The translations under genes and the position numbers were made by a program. Shown piece after piece: positions 35,903 through 47,935 of a stretch of 64,000 bases of DNA. The stretch is from Parastagonospora avenae f. sp. tritici 18332-5 (lineage: Eukaryota > Ascomycota > Dothideomycetes > Pleosporales > Phaeosphaeriaceae), in NCBI GenBank assembly GCA_022559985.1, contig JAFJTR010000014.1:434001-498000 (forward strand). The letters run 5' to 3'. Numbering within the stretch: the first letter of the stretch is position 1; every line of letters begins with the position of its first letter. A model generated the notes under the pieces. It saw only the letters and a list, made by a program, of their open reading frames with translations. It was not told the origin of the DNA and ran no database searches.

Positions 35903-38900
35903 TGCAGTCGCTGTCTCTCACATCCATCAGCCTTCTTCTTATCACAGCCATACGTTGTATTTGCAACATGAGCCAAGTGTTGGTTCATGTCTTTTTCACC
36001 GTCGATACCCCTTTGATTTGCTCCTGTAAAGCGATTTATGTACCCTCCGATCTCTTTGCTTATTGGTGTCATGGTTGCGATGTTTCTCACATGATTGGAA
36101 AAAATGGATGTCTGGATGCATTCTCGGCGCTCGAATTTCGGTACTGCCTTTTGTTGGACACAACTGGATCTTTCTTTGATGAGCCAAAGGCGCTCATGCT
36201 CATGTCGCCAACGTCACATGCTCTGCATTCGGTTATTTATCAGACAATCTTTTCGGTCGCATTGGTCTCCGAACGCACACGGCTCTGAGCCCATAGAATA
36301 CATCACGATAATCTGCGACGCACTGCGCTCTTCGTCATTTTCATCATCACGATACCCAAAGTATAATCATTGTCCAAACAAACCCGCAGTCAATCATTGA
36401 GTTATGTTTCTACGTATGAGTCAGGAGATATCGCCGCGACCATACTTCCACGTACATCCCTCATGCCTGCTCCAACATTTACAGAGCCCGTCCAGACACA
36501 ACGGTTAGTGCACCGCACTGCTTGGTGTATTCGCCAAACGCTTGGGTCAAAGCGGCTCGGTTCGCAGCGCAAAGTCAATCAGGAAAGTGGCTAGTAAGGG
36601 ACCGAGGATTCTTCCCGAGCCTCTTGCAAACCTTGGAAAAGATGAATTCGTTCCCCATCATCAACTCAACTTCGAACTATGGCAAGCCACCGACACCATG
36701 CCTATTCGCCAACGAGTTCAAACACGAATTACAGTAGCCCGGAGCGTTCGTGGTAGACGCTACAGGATCACTTGCGGTTCTCTTCGACATCTAGACTCAC
36801 ATAAGGTATAGCGACAGCGGCTAGGCGGCCAGCGAGCGGGGCTTCCCGAGGTCGTCAACGCTCTCGCAAATGTGGACCCAACAAATCAAATTCTCTCGCA
36901 CAACTTTCCTGTCCCAGCAGTGTGGAATCTTTGAACGGCTTCTTGTATACAGAGTGTTGGGAAGCCAAACATTATTAAGTTTGTCCCTGGCGTGTAAACA
37001 TGGTGATGCTATACACTTCATTATTCCCGCGCGGCTATGATGCTGAAAACCTTCAAAACGGTGGTCGCCACGAAGCTGCAGTCATGGAACATACGTTACT
37101 GTCGACGTCATCGTCGTGATTGGCAGCGGCACAGGTGTCGATTGCTGCGGGGGTGCGGAAGCCATTGTTTTGCCTCCATGCAGGAAGGATACGCCATTGC
37201 GACAACACACCACATTCTAACTTAGAAACAACGACATCACCGCGCAGTGACGATCGCGCTTGTGAGGCTTTTTGTGCCCCAGTCGGCGCTCCCGAACTCA
37301 AGTGTATATCGCTCCAGATCAGCTCAAAACCGAGCAAAATACGATGTCAACCGCTTTTGGTATCCCAGTAGTTTGGATACTTTATGGAGGACGCGAATTC
37401 ATAGAGCACAACCACTGTGTGAACAGGCAACTGGATAGGGGGGCAACGCGAAGCGGAAATGCTTCCGTCGATCGTTCTGGCAAGCTTGCCTTTAGCGAAA
37501 CCCTCCCATCTCCATATCGCAATGCTACTGGATGCAGGTCAAGTTCAGCCGCAGGAACCCTGCCTCTGTCTCAAGAGCACCTCTTAGAGTAGCGCGGACT
37601 TGGAGAAGTGCCGCGCGCCGTGTATACCCAATGAGGCTCGTCGGCAGTGCTCAAACCATTGTCCGACTCGAGGATAGTCTTGACTGTGGAATTGAGTTCA
37701 GGAACAAAATGTCAGCGCTATCGCCTTTTCAGCCATCTCCACAGACGCAAAGTATCCCTACGATTGAAGCCACGTAGCAAGCCCGGGTCTAGGGATTTCA
37801 AGTTCCCAACATGTGCCCAATGCCCACTCAGAGGGTACCTATGCGGTCATTTGCTGCTGGGGAGGAAATATTTCTACAACATCATTCGTCCTTCCCGCTG
37901 CCCCAACGGAAATTCCAAACAGTCGAATTCCACTTCATCAGTCGCCACATGGATGCGATTGTCGATTGTTCAAGCGAGGCGGTGGATCTGCCTGCATGTG
38001 GCTCTTTAGCCACGACCCACCGTTTTGCTCAACGGTGTCGAACACGCCTGCGACAGGTGGCAAAATTGTGACAGAGCGTTCGAACGGCATTAGGCAAGAT
38101 GCCATGGACGGCATTGCTATGCCGCTCTTGTCTTCGCGACTCAGACGTTCATGCCGAGATCCTATCGCCCTGTCAGATGTCCGCTAAAAGCGTTAGCGAT
38201 ACGGGCAATCTTAGTTGCCCTTCTTCCCATGGGCCATCGCCGACCCGACCCTTCGTGGAGAACGCATTTCTGACTCGACATTTGTGTGAAGTGCATAATC
38301 GGCAGGGTCCCTGCTTTATCCCTGTCTGTCAGCAACATTCTGACTCGCTGTCAGCATCTTTAACAGGCTTCAGCGGCTGTCTGCATCACCATGAAGTCAC
38401 GCGATAGAAACGAACATGTCTAGGCCGCAATTACATCGTACAATATTTCCCCCAGAAAACTCCCTTCGCGTCGCACGCTCGAAACATGCTGGGAATATGA
38501 CACACCTCTCTACAGCTTGACACGCAGCTGTGAAGGCCCAATACTGGATTAGGCAATTTGCGCGACGAAGCACCTGATATTAACTGGGATGTGATTCCAG
38601 CACCTTACTTGCAAAAGTGCAGAGTACTGTTTGTATCATGAAGCAATGCTTCATGAATCAGAAATGTTATACCAGGTAGGATTTGAAGATACTCTCCGGT
38701 TAATCAATCGAACCTGGCGAATCGCGTCACTTTCGCATGATTACTGTAATGGGTAGTAGCACCGGTGCAGAATCTCGGGGCTTGAGAGATGATCCATCTG
38801 CACCCGCCACGGACACTTGCCTCTCATGCATCAGATGAGCTCACGACTTTTTACATCTGCCTCATATCGCATGGTTTCACAAACTTCAGCCTGGACTCTT

Positions 38901-40737
38901 TTTACCGGATGTAATAATATCTGGGGTCGGCGAGGTCCTCCCCCACCCAACAGCAATTGCGTCGCTGCTACCAGCATTTTCGGATGATTTGATTACTTTA
39001 GGCAGGAACTGCAAGGGAGGCTCATGCTATCTAGCCTTGTGGATATCAAGATACGCTCATCCGACTGGGTGGCTATACATCCCGATCATCTATGACAGAC
39101 AACGACATCGCATGACGGCGGTGAAGCTCGGGTTGGCTAGGAACCTCATCTGGAAGTTGCTTTTGGTGGGAAGGATCGATGTACCTGGAGAACGAAGAGC
39201 CGGGATCTGGGGTATAACGTCTGCTACGCCATCACGACGTCGCAATGTGCAGCAAGCTTCCCTCATCGAGATTCGAGGCCCGGAATCTCGCAAGCATGCA
39301 AGGGCACACTGATGCAGTGTTCGTCACCATGGAAGCCGTGTTTCAAGATCATGACTGGCCAGGTGCATATGGAGATGCGTGTTGTAGGCTGGGGTACCCC
39401 GTACATGTTCACGCAGTATCACCAAGGCGCTCCGCTATAGCGCATTACCTCGTCTGGCAAGCGCTCACGGCTAGCAGCTTTGCGAAGGGAAATGCCAGGC
39501 AACCAAAAAGCAAGGAACGAGACGGGACGCATCAAATCGTCGGGAAAGCTGGTGGTGTGCAGCTAAGGTCGCATCTAGATCCGATCGCACCGTCGAAGGG
39601 GTGTGAGATCTGCTTGGCACCGTCGGGGAGTCGACCTGGAAGTGAAGATTGGAAGAGTGGATCTCTACACACTCTCCAACCACGTCGCACACCGTGTGGC
39701 TCGGTCCAATCCCCCATTGTGTGACTTATCCTGATTCGCGGGAAGTCTAACCGCAAGCTGGCCCACCGACTACTTTAGTTGCACTATCGAAAAAAACACA
39801 ATCGTGTCCAAGCGCGAGGGCACGCGTTGGAAAGAGGGGCACAGCGGACAGATTCCCTCCTTTGTTGCTTTTTCGAGAAATATCCGGAAGCGCGATAAGC
39901 GAAACGACGCAGCGCCCGCAGATCGAAGCTTCCAGCCTGCCGGAAGTCCACTCGCGATGTACCGAGGAACGCCCGATACATTGCGAAAATTCAGAAACGT
40001 GAGGCGGCCGCTGCGGGTCTACGCTGATGCGAAAGCGAACATGGGGCGCACTTGGGGAATACGAGATTGCGTCACTTTGTTCGGATATGCTGCCGCAGGC
40101 ACGATCCCCGGCGCGCGTTTGACAGCTTGGGATGTGTCTGGCCGGACATAATCACGTGGGGGTTCGTTCCATCTGGATCTGCTTGACTCGGGTTTGGGGG
40201 ATGGAGGGCGAGTGTCCATGTCAGGTTTCGTGTTATAAGGCGCGATGGTGAGGGACGTGCGGTTTGGGGTGTCCACAGTAACCTCAAACGTAGGGCCAGG
40301 GATCTCTTCATAGGGAAAGTCCACACACCGCCTCAGACAACAGGTCGTTGGACCTTCCAAGTCACGTAAACGGACATTCGAGTCCGAAGGGAAATGTTGG
40401 CGCCAATGCGATTATATGTGTCTGGAAGTTTTGCCCAGAATTGCTAGAACAGGGCCATTGCCTATTACTTCCTCTTCGGTTTCGCTTGCAGAACTTGTCA
40501 CATCCGGGCATAACGTGCGGTAAGGACATGATTGCCGATACTGCTTCTCACCACATAGCACTCAAAGGCGACTCTACTCGTGCATTTGCATTAGGTCTTA
40601 GGGCAAAGTTACAGCAGACTCATCATCACATCACAAGCATCACCATGGATAGTCGTATATAATTGTGAACATGAAATGAAGAAGATTCTAAGGCCGTCAA
40701 AGCAGTCGCTATCTAGTTGAACACATAATCTGATCTG
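35903..40737. other. 4.8-kb gene-poor block
   Basis: No clear gene. Short frames occur on both strands. The most protein-like is on the minus strand at 40019-40360 (113 codons, Pro/Arg/Thr-rich, includes SRSRWNEPPRDYVRPD), which could be a single exon or relic of an unknown gene; confidence is low. No terminal repeats, reverse transcriptase or transposase motifs were recognised. Confidence 0.4.
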
Positions 40738-42065
40738 CTACTCCTCTTCTCGTTTGATATAAGGCTCGTCCTCTTGTGGAGGTCCGGCCCATCGAATGTC
40801 CTTTGGTCGAGTGATCTTGCTAATGTTGTCGTTGACGTTATAATTCTGTTGCGTGCTCACGCGATTAGTGTCCTGTTCGCCATTACGATTGTGGTCTTGT
40901 TCGCTAAAGCGATTGCGAAACTGTCCAGTGATGTGATCATTATCGCGTCTATCAGACCGAGTACCCTGTGGTTGATTTAGCCTTCCGTAGGCATTATTTG
41001 TGCGACTGTTCTTCTGCTGGGCAGTCTTGTTGTTTCCATGATACGGCATTCCCACTTGGTTATGGGAATCGGCTTTGAGCCACTGACCAACAGGCAGTAT
41101 CGGATCTGGCTCTTCCCTGTCGTGATACCTGTAGTACTTGTTCCAATTAGCAACCCAATTGGCATGGAAGTCTGCGCAGAAATCTGCAAACGCCCTCCGG
41201 CCAATTTCGCTCTCTTGAGGAGCGAGATACTTCATCTTTGCGAGGCTTGGCCACTTATGTACATATGGGTAATCGATGCCCTTGGAGCATGGACTCTTGT
41301 CTAGGAATGTGACCTTGCACAGATTTAGTTGGCATTCTTTTGTGGCGCCATACCTTGAGCCAAAGACTACGAAGTCGAAACGTGCTTGAGCACCAAAGCC
41401 TGCCGGAGGAGGACGCGCGCCTTCTCGGGGTGCTTCCGTAAGAGCGGTACTAATATCAGCAGTGGAAGTGTCTAGCGATCTAGCTCTAGATCCGAGCGAC
41501 GCCTTTGTTCTGTCGGCACGGCCGTTCTGAGATGAGTCTCTTGAAGTTGAGACTCTCCTTCGCTAGAGCGATCTAAGCTGCGAGTCATCAGACTCAGAGC
41601 GAGCTGTCCTATTGCTTGAACGCCTGGGCGATAGCCTCGACGACTGCTTGAGCTTTCTCTTCTTCGACTTCGTCGACTTTTTCTTGGATCATCGGACATC
41701 GACAGGTGGGCAGGGGTCGGACTCCGATTTAGACTCGGAGTGAGAGCTCAATGAGCTAGATTCATGCGAGATCACCCTTTGTGCCTCCCTTGCACGGCAG
41801 GCTGCCTGTCTTGCGCGGTGAACCTCATTGCCTAGTAAGTTGAGTTAGTGTCTGTATAGAGGTATAAGCGAGTGTACCGTACGCTGCTCTTGTCTAACGG
41901 TCATGGCTTCGAAATTAACTAATTCTCTTTCTTTGCGTAGTAAAGTCAATATAGTTCGAAGTTATGCAGTCTGAGCTACTTACTTAATGTAGTGTAGCTT
42001 GTGTCACTATCGGACGTGTCCACCTCACGAGCAGCACGTCGACGCCTTTGGGTGTCGCCGGCCAT
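40738..42065 (-). pseudogene. Basic/Ser-rich gene with two in-frame stops
   Basis: Minus-strand locus beginning at ATG 42065 (MAGDTQRRRRAAREVD). Two short introns with plausible signals lead into a long frame running from about 41820 to the stop at 40738. The frame holds Ser-rich acidic and Lys/Arg/Ser-rich segments (KKKSTKSKKRKLKQSS, LSPRRSSNRTARSESDD), then a more ordered part (FDFVVFGSR, FLDKSPCSKGIDYPYVHKW, RRAFADFCADFHANW) and a hydrophilic Asn/Gln-rich tail ending KREEE. It is interrupted by TGA at 41691 and TAG at 41565, both in register and both one C-to-T step from CGA and CAG. The last 165 codons (40738-41235) are an intact ORF that could be mistaken for a complete gene. The family is not recognised. 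Confidence 0.5.
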
Positions 42066-43151
42066 GACGAGCACTAATCTGTAATTTTCTTAGAAGCTGT
42101 TCAAGAACTAGAGGCAGAATTCTGGGTATGCGTACCTGAAATTGTTTGTGTTGTGGAGGTGAGGGTGGGCGACAGCCGCGAACAATTTGGCAGGCACGAA
42201 AGGCGCTAGTACAAAAGAAGCTCGCTCGTTGCTATAGCAAAGGCGTCGCGACAGTAGAGAAGCTCGTCATCTTCACCGTGAGCGGTCATATCAAGTCAAC
42301 CTGACAAAAAGATTATAGGACCATTCAAGCTTAGGAATTTGAGAGCTAAAGATTTTCTCATCGAACGCTAAGTTATAGGGCGTGACCAAAACATACCCAG
42401 GTGAGTTTGGTAGATGCTTGCGAGAGATTGATGAAGAGTCATCGTAACAAAACAGTGTCTGAAGAAAGAATATACAACATGATGGCCTTTTTACGTTTAG
42501 GAAGTGTAATAAAAGCTAACGACGGCACAAATAACCTTGTCCTGGTTAGCTTTTCAGAAGCAACATACAAAAGTGTAAGATTGATGAAAGCTCTACACGT
42601 TAGTTGGTGACCTCGGGATGCAGAGGGGAACAAATGGGTATGAGGAAAGAAAACGATGACAAGGAAGCGGAAGGCAAGGAGAGTGGCTTGGAAAGTGAGA
42701 GGCAATTGATTTGAGCACGTGAGATGTCTTCCAGGACTGAAGAGGAAGGCGATGTGGTCGCAAAGAAGGCGCAAACCTCACAAAGAGTATTCTAAGACGT
42801 TTGATCGGTGACAGATACGCTCGAAGTAGTTTGGGAATGTGCGTTGGGCGTAATGATGGACAGTGGGCGGTGCTGGTTAAATTGCCGGTTGTAGAACAGC
42901 AACAAACCATTGTCTTTCAGCCAATTCGCGTAGTCGAAACCTTGCATGGCAGCCTTACTGCGCCTCTTGCCAACACGAGGAATGACTTCTCATCTACTTT
43001 GCAACATGTTGCCGATCATCGTTGCTTGAGTATATAACCTCACAGCTTGGCGATGTGGAAACTAGAGAACTAAAAGCGACAAAACGTGATAAGAAATATT
43101 TACAGCTTGCCTAACACAAGATTCAAATCATTCCACACAAATTCAGATGAC
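42066..43151. other. Intergenic
   Basis: About 1.1 kb with only short frames; no motif recognised on either strand. Confidence 0.4.
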
Positions 43152-43596
43152 ATGCCAGCTTCTCAACGGCCGTCAACTTGTATGTCATTCCTGTGATCTT
43201 TGCTGTCGAGAGCATACTAATCCAGCACTAGCCAAGGCAAACTCGTCGCCATACAATGACGATGATGCGAGCACACTGGCTCGGTCGAATTCGCAATTCG
43301 GCAATGACACTGACACAAACACACTACCCCGGGACGCACAGCTACAGGACACAAAAGACAAGGAACTCAAGGACCCGAAGCCTATCAAGGATGATGCGAG
43401 CATCGCATCCGTAGGCACAGCGCGACAGGAGGTGGACACCAGAGATGCAATGAAGGACAAAGGCTTCAAGGATGATGATACTAAGACGCTGGTCGCAGGC
43501 AAAGGGCGAAGGGATCGTAACGGGAAGATCATGACAAAGAAAGAGCTGGCCGCAGAGGGTCTTATTCGCGTGCTCGTAGCATGTACTGTGATGTAG
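43152..43596 (+). CDS. Small hydrophilic protein, unknown
   Basis: Two exons are proposed: 43152-43179 (MPASQRPST plus one base) and 43226-43596, giving 132 residues. The intron has GTATGT, an ACTAAT branch point and ATCCAG, and it keeps phase. The frame is also open without splicing from 43147, but that version adds a Cys-rich stretch encoded by the intron. The protein is rich in Asp, Lys, Thr and Ala, with loose repeats of KDxxxKDxKxxKDDxS type and a C-terminal MTKKELAAEGLIR. No domain, signal peptide or membrane segment is seen. It could be a stress-type disordered protein, but no function can be assigned. Confidence 0.5.
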
Positions 43597-43991
43597 GCAT
43601 GAGGAGGCGGACTCTCAAGACTTGGTGCAAAATCAACCGTCAAGATAGGAGCAATGTTCGCTTTCTTTTTGCGGACATCTGGCAGACTTTCCCCATAGCC
43701 AATCTCTCTTGTAGACTACTGCTTCGAAGCAAAGGCTTTTCATCTTACCTTGTAGTCTAGTCCGATGATCTAGATCTAACGCCGGCGCGAGAGTTGAGAT
43801 ATCACGAACACCAGGGTAAAAATGGAAGATATGCTTACGGCATATAGCCCAGCAGACATTTGGGATGCCTCCATGCCGGCTCTGTGTCACACCAGAAAAC
43901 GAAGAGCTCCTAGCTCCAGCCGACTCTTTCCCACTAAGGCTGTGCTACAGGCTGGCAATCATGAATACCCTATGTACGAAGAGCACATGAA

Positions 43992-44053
43992 GTGTGACGG
44001 CTAAGAAGACCTCTATTCAAAGGAGTGGGGGGTTAGCCTTTTGCTCCGCGACA
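43992..44053 (+). repeat. 62-bp direct repeat, copy 1
   Basis: Identical to 44324-44385. It begins GTGTGACGGCTAAGAAGACC and ends TTTTGCTCCGCGACA. The two copies are in the same orientation, separated by 270 bases that include a 5S-rRNA-like segment. Confidence 0.95.
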
Positions 44054-44059
44054 GTTATG

Positions 44060-44145
44060 AGCCCGGGATCGCTTGATCCTGCCCCAGTAACACCTTGGCG
44101 GTTTATTGGTAGGGTGGGTGACCGCATGCGAGCTGTGCACACCAC
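44060..44145 (+). pseudogene. 5S rRNA-like relic
   Basis: The core at 44088-44131 contains GGGTGGGTGACC followed by a GCGA, preceded by a CTTGGCGGTTTATTGGTA-like segment. This closely follows the 3' half of fungal 5S rRNA (GGTTAGTAGTTGGGTGGGTGACC and then AGCGAA). The 5' half is not convincingly conserved, so it is probably a degraded dispersed 5S gene or a 5S-derived short element. It sits between the two copies of the 62-bp direct repeat. Confidence 0.5.
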
Positions 44146-44323
44146 GATTAGCCAAGAACACTGCGCATGACAGCTACAAAGCTAGGAGCCAGCTGTTAGG
44201 GCCACGGACGTAGAATACGAGACGCTCGGAGCAGAATATACAGGGCATGTTGTACTGCGGACAATATGTATGAAAACCTTGAAAAGTTACCAGCTCTGCG
44301 CTATTGCTACGATCTGGGGGGGT

Positions 44324-44385
44324 GTGTGACGGCTAAGAAGACCTCTATTCAAAGGAGTGGGGGGTTAGCCTTTTGCTCCGCGACA
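44324..44385 (+). repeat. 62-bp direct repeat, copy 2
   Basis: Second perfect copy of the element at 43992-44053; flanking bases differ on both sides, so the repeat boundaries are sharp. Confidence 0.95.
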
Positions 44386-46695
44386 TGAAGTCACTTCGGA
44401 AAACTCCAAAGCACCCCTAACATTTTGTCGCTAGCACCAATAATAGATGCTGTCATTTTTGCACAATTCAACCTGGTCGAAAATGGCCTGACCGCCTGAC
44501 CTAGGCGATGTTTGGTATTGACGGGAACTTGACCGAGTCGAACCGCCGGGTCACTCGAATCCAGGCGGCGTTACGCTGTTGCAGCTATCCTTTCACAGGC
44601 CGAAGTTGCTCCGAGTATGGAGAGTAGTGAATTGAGTCGTATGATACATCGTGGTGTTTGGGGAGCGAGGTCAAGTTGAGTTCAAGGTCCAGTGCTGTCG
44701 CGAATTGTCCAGGATGAGCCTGTCCCTTTCCTTACGTAGTTGTTGACAAGGGCTTACGAATAACCCCAGAATGCTTGCCTATATCGGCAATTGCCGCGGC
44801 CGCGTTGGTTTGAGGGGTGCCGTGATCGCTCTTCGCTACTGCGGCGTTTCTTCCACGTCACGGCCGTTGTTCCATGCACCCATGTACATAAAGTACTTCG
44901 ACCCGTCAACTTGGAAAAGGGCCGACGCTCGTCGGGCGTTATGTACAATGAAATTTCGTACGTCATAGAATCGTTATCTAAACACTAATGCCTCAAAAGG
45001 TTTTCTTGTCGTGGGGGTCCTTGAGCTTAAGTGTCGCAATGGCTTACACCTCAGTCGTTGACTTGTGTCGAGTCGCGTTCCATCTGCTGACCCCTTTGGT
45101 AGATTTAGAAATGGATTGTCGTCCACTGCGACCCCTACGGCCTCTCAGTTCAGCCACAATAGCGAGATCAAGCCTCCTCGGCCACTGGTAAAGTCGCGAA
45201 GAACCCGTCCCCGTATATGGTGTTCGGCAGAAGTTAGAAGCCGTTGTAGCATCGAGTCCATCCGTTCGTCCGGGTATAGCTACAGGAGCCTCGGACTTTG
45301 GTTTTCGCGACAATCTGAGCGCATCCTTCGAAAGAGTTATAGCCAGACACACAGGATAAGGAGTGTGTATATAATCAAAAGATCTTTCGACAGCTATCAC
45401 ACCCTCACCAAGTTGGTGGAGTTACCCGGGCCAATGTGTAGCTTCAAGCGTAATCTTTCAGATGTCCTCAGAGATGCGCGGAGTTTTACTGCAGCGCCGT
45501 GTAGTAACTGCGCGTCGACATTCGCATCGAGCTGAGCACCGCAGAGCCGTACGCGTCATCTCAATATCGTTGCAATATACTGTAGGACCGATATAATGGA
45601 GTTACGCAACGACCCAAAGAGCCCGGCGTATGGTGATGTGGAACTGGTGGAAGATGTCGAGAAGGGAAGTCTTGTGCAAGTGGCTTCCATGTGGGGTCAC
45701 GGCGTCTTCCGTGGAAAGGGGCGGAGATTCAACCACGCACAAGCACCATCTCTCTACTCTCCGCACTCATTACCATCACCGTGCTGGCTCACAAGTTCAT
45801 GGCGAACGAATGGCCGAATCGGACGAATCGGACTCTATGATTCCGTGGCCGCGCAATGCACTTTTCATCTTTTGTTCGTCTCTTGATGTACTCGCTGTAG
45901 GTGAGCGTTGATCGCACAACGCTGCTCCAGGCTCTTCGTTTGCTTGCATTACCAGACTGCTTCGAAGGAGTTATGGTGTTCGCAGGACAGGTCACTCCGA
46001 AAGACAAAGGAGTGTCACGAGACATCTTGCGAGTGCGAAAAATGACTGTCGACTTTCTCCACCTAGTTGCACACTGAAAACACTCTAGAGAGGAGCGGTA
46101 TCCCGACACTTGATCGTGTAAATCTTGATGTGGCCTGGCTTCAAGTGTCGTGCTGGACATTGATGAGACAATGTATCTGGTAAAAGTGGTGATTCGTCAG
46201 CGACTGTCTCGGTATCTTTAGACCACGGCACGGTCTTCTCACACCACCGCATGCCTACACGGGCCAATTTGCGTTCTTGTGTCGGTACCAGATTTGATGT
46301 GATGATCTCCACTTCACACTGCAAACGCCGGAAAAGCCGCTAGACGAGATAGGCAAGTTTGTGCCACAAGCTGTCCTTCTTGCTTCAGTCTACATCTCTT
46401 AAATACCACACGTCTGCTTTGTGCTGTAATTCTTTGCAGCAATTAACTTTACAGGTGGGCAACTTTGGCCCCGAGATTCTCGCGACGTGCGCTGACTGAA
46501 CAGCTCACCGGAACGTCATTTAATCGTACGAGCAGACGCGATGGGCGACAGACGCGACCGCAGCAGCTGGGGCCCGGGTGTGCAATTTGACACGCAGACC
46601 AGACATGTTGCGCTTGAACTTTGCTACGAAGATAATGCACGCTGAGGGATACCCGCGATGCCATATTTAATAGCAATCTCCGAGACAAGCTTACA
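44386..46695. other. Gene-poor, possible decayed coding fragments
   Basis: No intact gene. At about 45800-46076 on the plus strand a frame with protein-like character (LLQALRLLALPDCFEGVMVFAGQ, ending DFLHLVAH) can be extended upstream only through TAG at 45898 and TGA near 45838, again C-to-T-type stops. An overlapping frame is equally open, so this remains uncertain. The rest shows only short, overlapping frames. Confidence 0.35.
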
Positions 46696-47935
46696 ATGCT
46701 TGCAGAAATAGAGCACATTCTGCAAAGCAGTAACAAGAATCGAGAATTAGAACAGCGGATCATACGATTCACCCCAGTAAAGCAGGCGATGGGCGAGTCG
46801 AATACGAGACTTGTTGCCTTCGTGAAGATCCAGCTAGATGGTTTCCGTGTGGCGAAAGAAAAGCTGTATGCTCGCATTGCCCAGGCAGAAGAAGAATCGC
46901 GAAAACACGAGGACAGTGTGGCTGCCGCACACTCTGCTGCTAGAGACCAAATTGCGGCGCTTGAAAGCCAAGCGAAGGAGCAACTCGACAAAGCCCGCAC
47001 TGAAACCGACTCGGTTCGTCTAATCGATACTCAGGCACAAGATCAAGTTGACAAAGCTCTTGCGGATATGGAAATACTTCGTGCCCAGAACGGAAAGGTC
47101 GGACAAGATCTGCCAGCTTCAAGGCAAGCTGAACAAGTTTTGCGCAAAGATTCTGAGGCTCTGCGTAAGGAGATCACCGGGCTAAAGAAAGACGTGCGAA
47201 CACAGACAGCTCTTCGCCAAAATGCTGTCAGCGAAACGGAAGAGATCAGGTTGGAGCTGAGGGAGCTGTCAACTCAGCAGATTGCACTTGCCAAAGACAA
47301 CAGCAAGTATCAGCATACACTTAAGATCTGGTAGGCGCGTGTCGCGGCCTTGGCCGGAGAGCGTGAAGCTGCGCTGACGCAAGTACAAAAACTGGATGTC
47401 AAATACTTCTCAGCACGCGTCTGGCGGAAGGCCGCAAAAGACCGCAAAAGACCGCGAGGCCGACTTGAAGCTGAAGAAGGCCCGTATTAGGCAACTCCGT
47501 AAGGCCAACGAGGAGAATGAAGAGCAGATTCAAGATCCGATCGTGCAACATGAAGCAGAGATCCACGAGCGAGACGAGGTTATCGCGAAGCTGCAGCAGA
47601 AGAATGTCTCAAAAAAGAAGCTCAAGCACCAACTCAAGGTCAGGAAAGACGAGAAGCATGCCGTGGAGAAACGCTTCGAGGCGCTTTGCGAGTATTACCG
47701 CAACCTGTACGGTAGGAATAAGAGTCTGGTGAAGAACCTGACCAACTCGGAGGAGGCCCAAGGCCACAGTGTCAAAGCTGTCGCTCTTCGCAAGAAGATC
47801 TGGAAGGTGAAGGGGTCAACTCTTGAGTCTTTCTTTGAGGATCTGGATCCCGACAGCAGTTCGTCGTCCGAGAGCGAGACATCTGAGGAGGAGGCGGACG
47901 TAAAGTCAGAGAAGAGTGGTGAGGAGAGCGACTGA
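46696..47935 (+). pseudogene. Coiled-coil gene split by a stop and a 10-bp duplication
   Basis: The first frame (46696-47334) encodes 212 residues of nearly continuous coiled coil rich in Glu, Ala, Gln and Lys, starting MLAEIEHILQSSNKN. Its stop TAG at 47332 is followed in the same register by more coiled-coil sequence (ARVAALAGEREAALTQVQKLD). At 47432-47451 a perfect tandem copy of the decamer CCGCAAAAGA shifts the register. Without one copy the frame would run directly into the second ORF, which ends at 47935 with a Ser/Glu-rich acidic tail (SSSSSESETSEEEAD). The TAG fits CAG with one C-to-T change. Alternatively, 47396-47935 might be translated alone as a 179-residue protein. No family beyond coiled coil is recognised. 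Confidence 0.6.
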
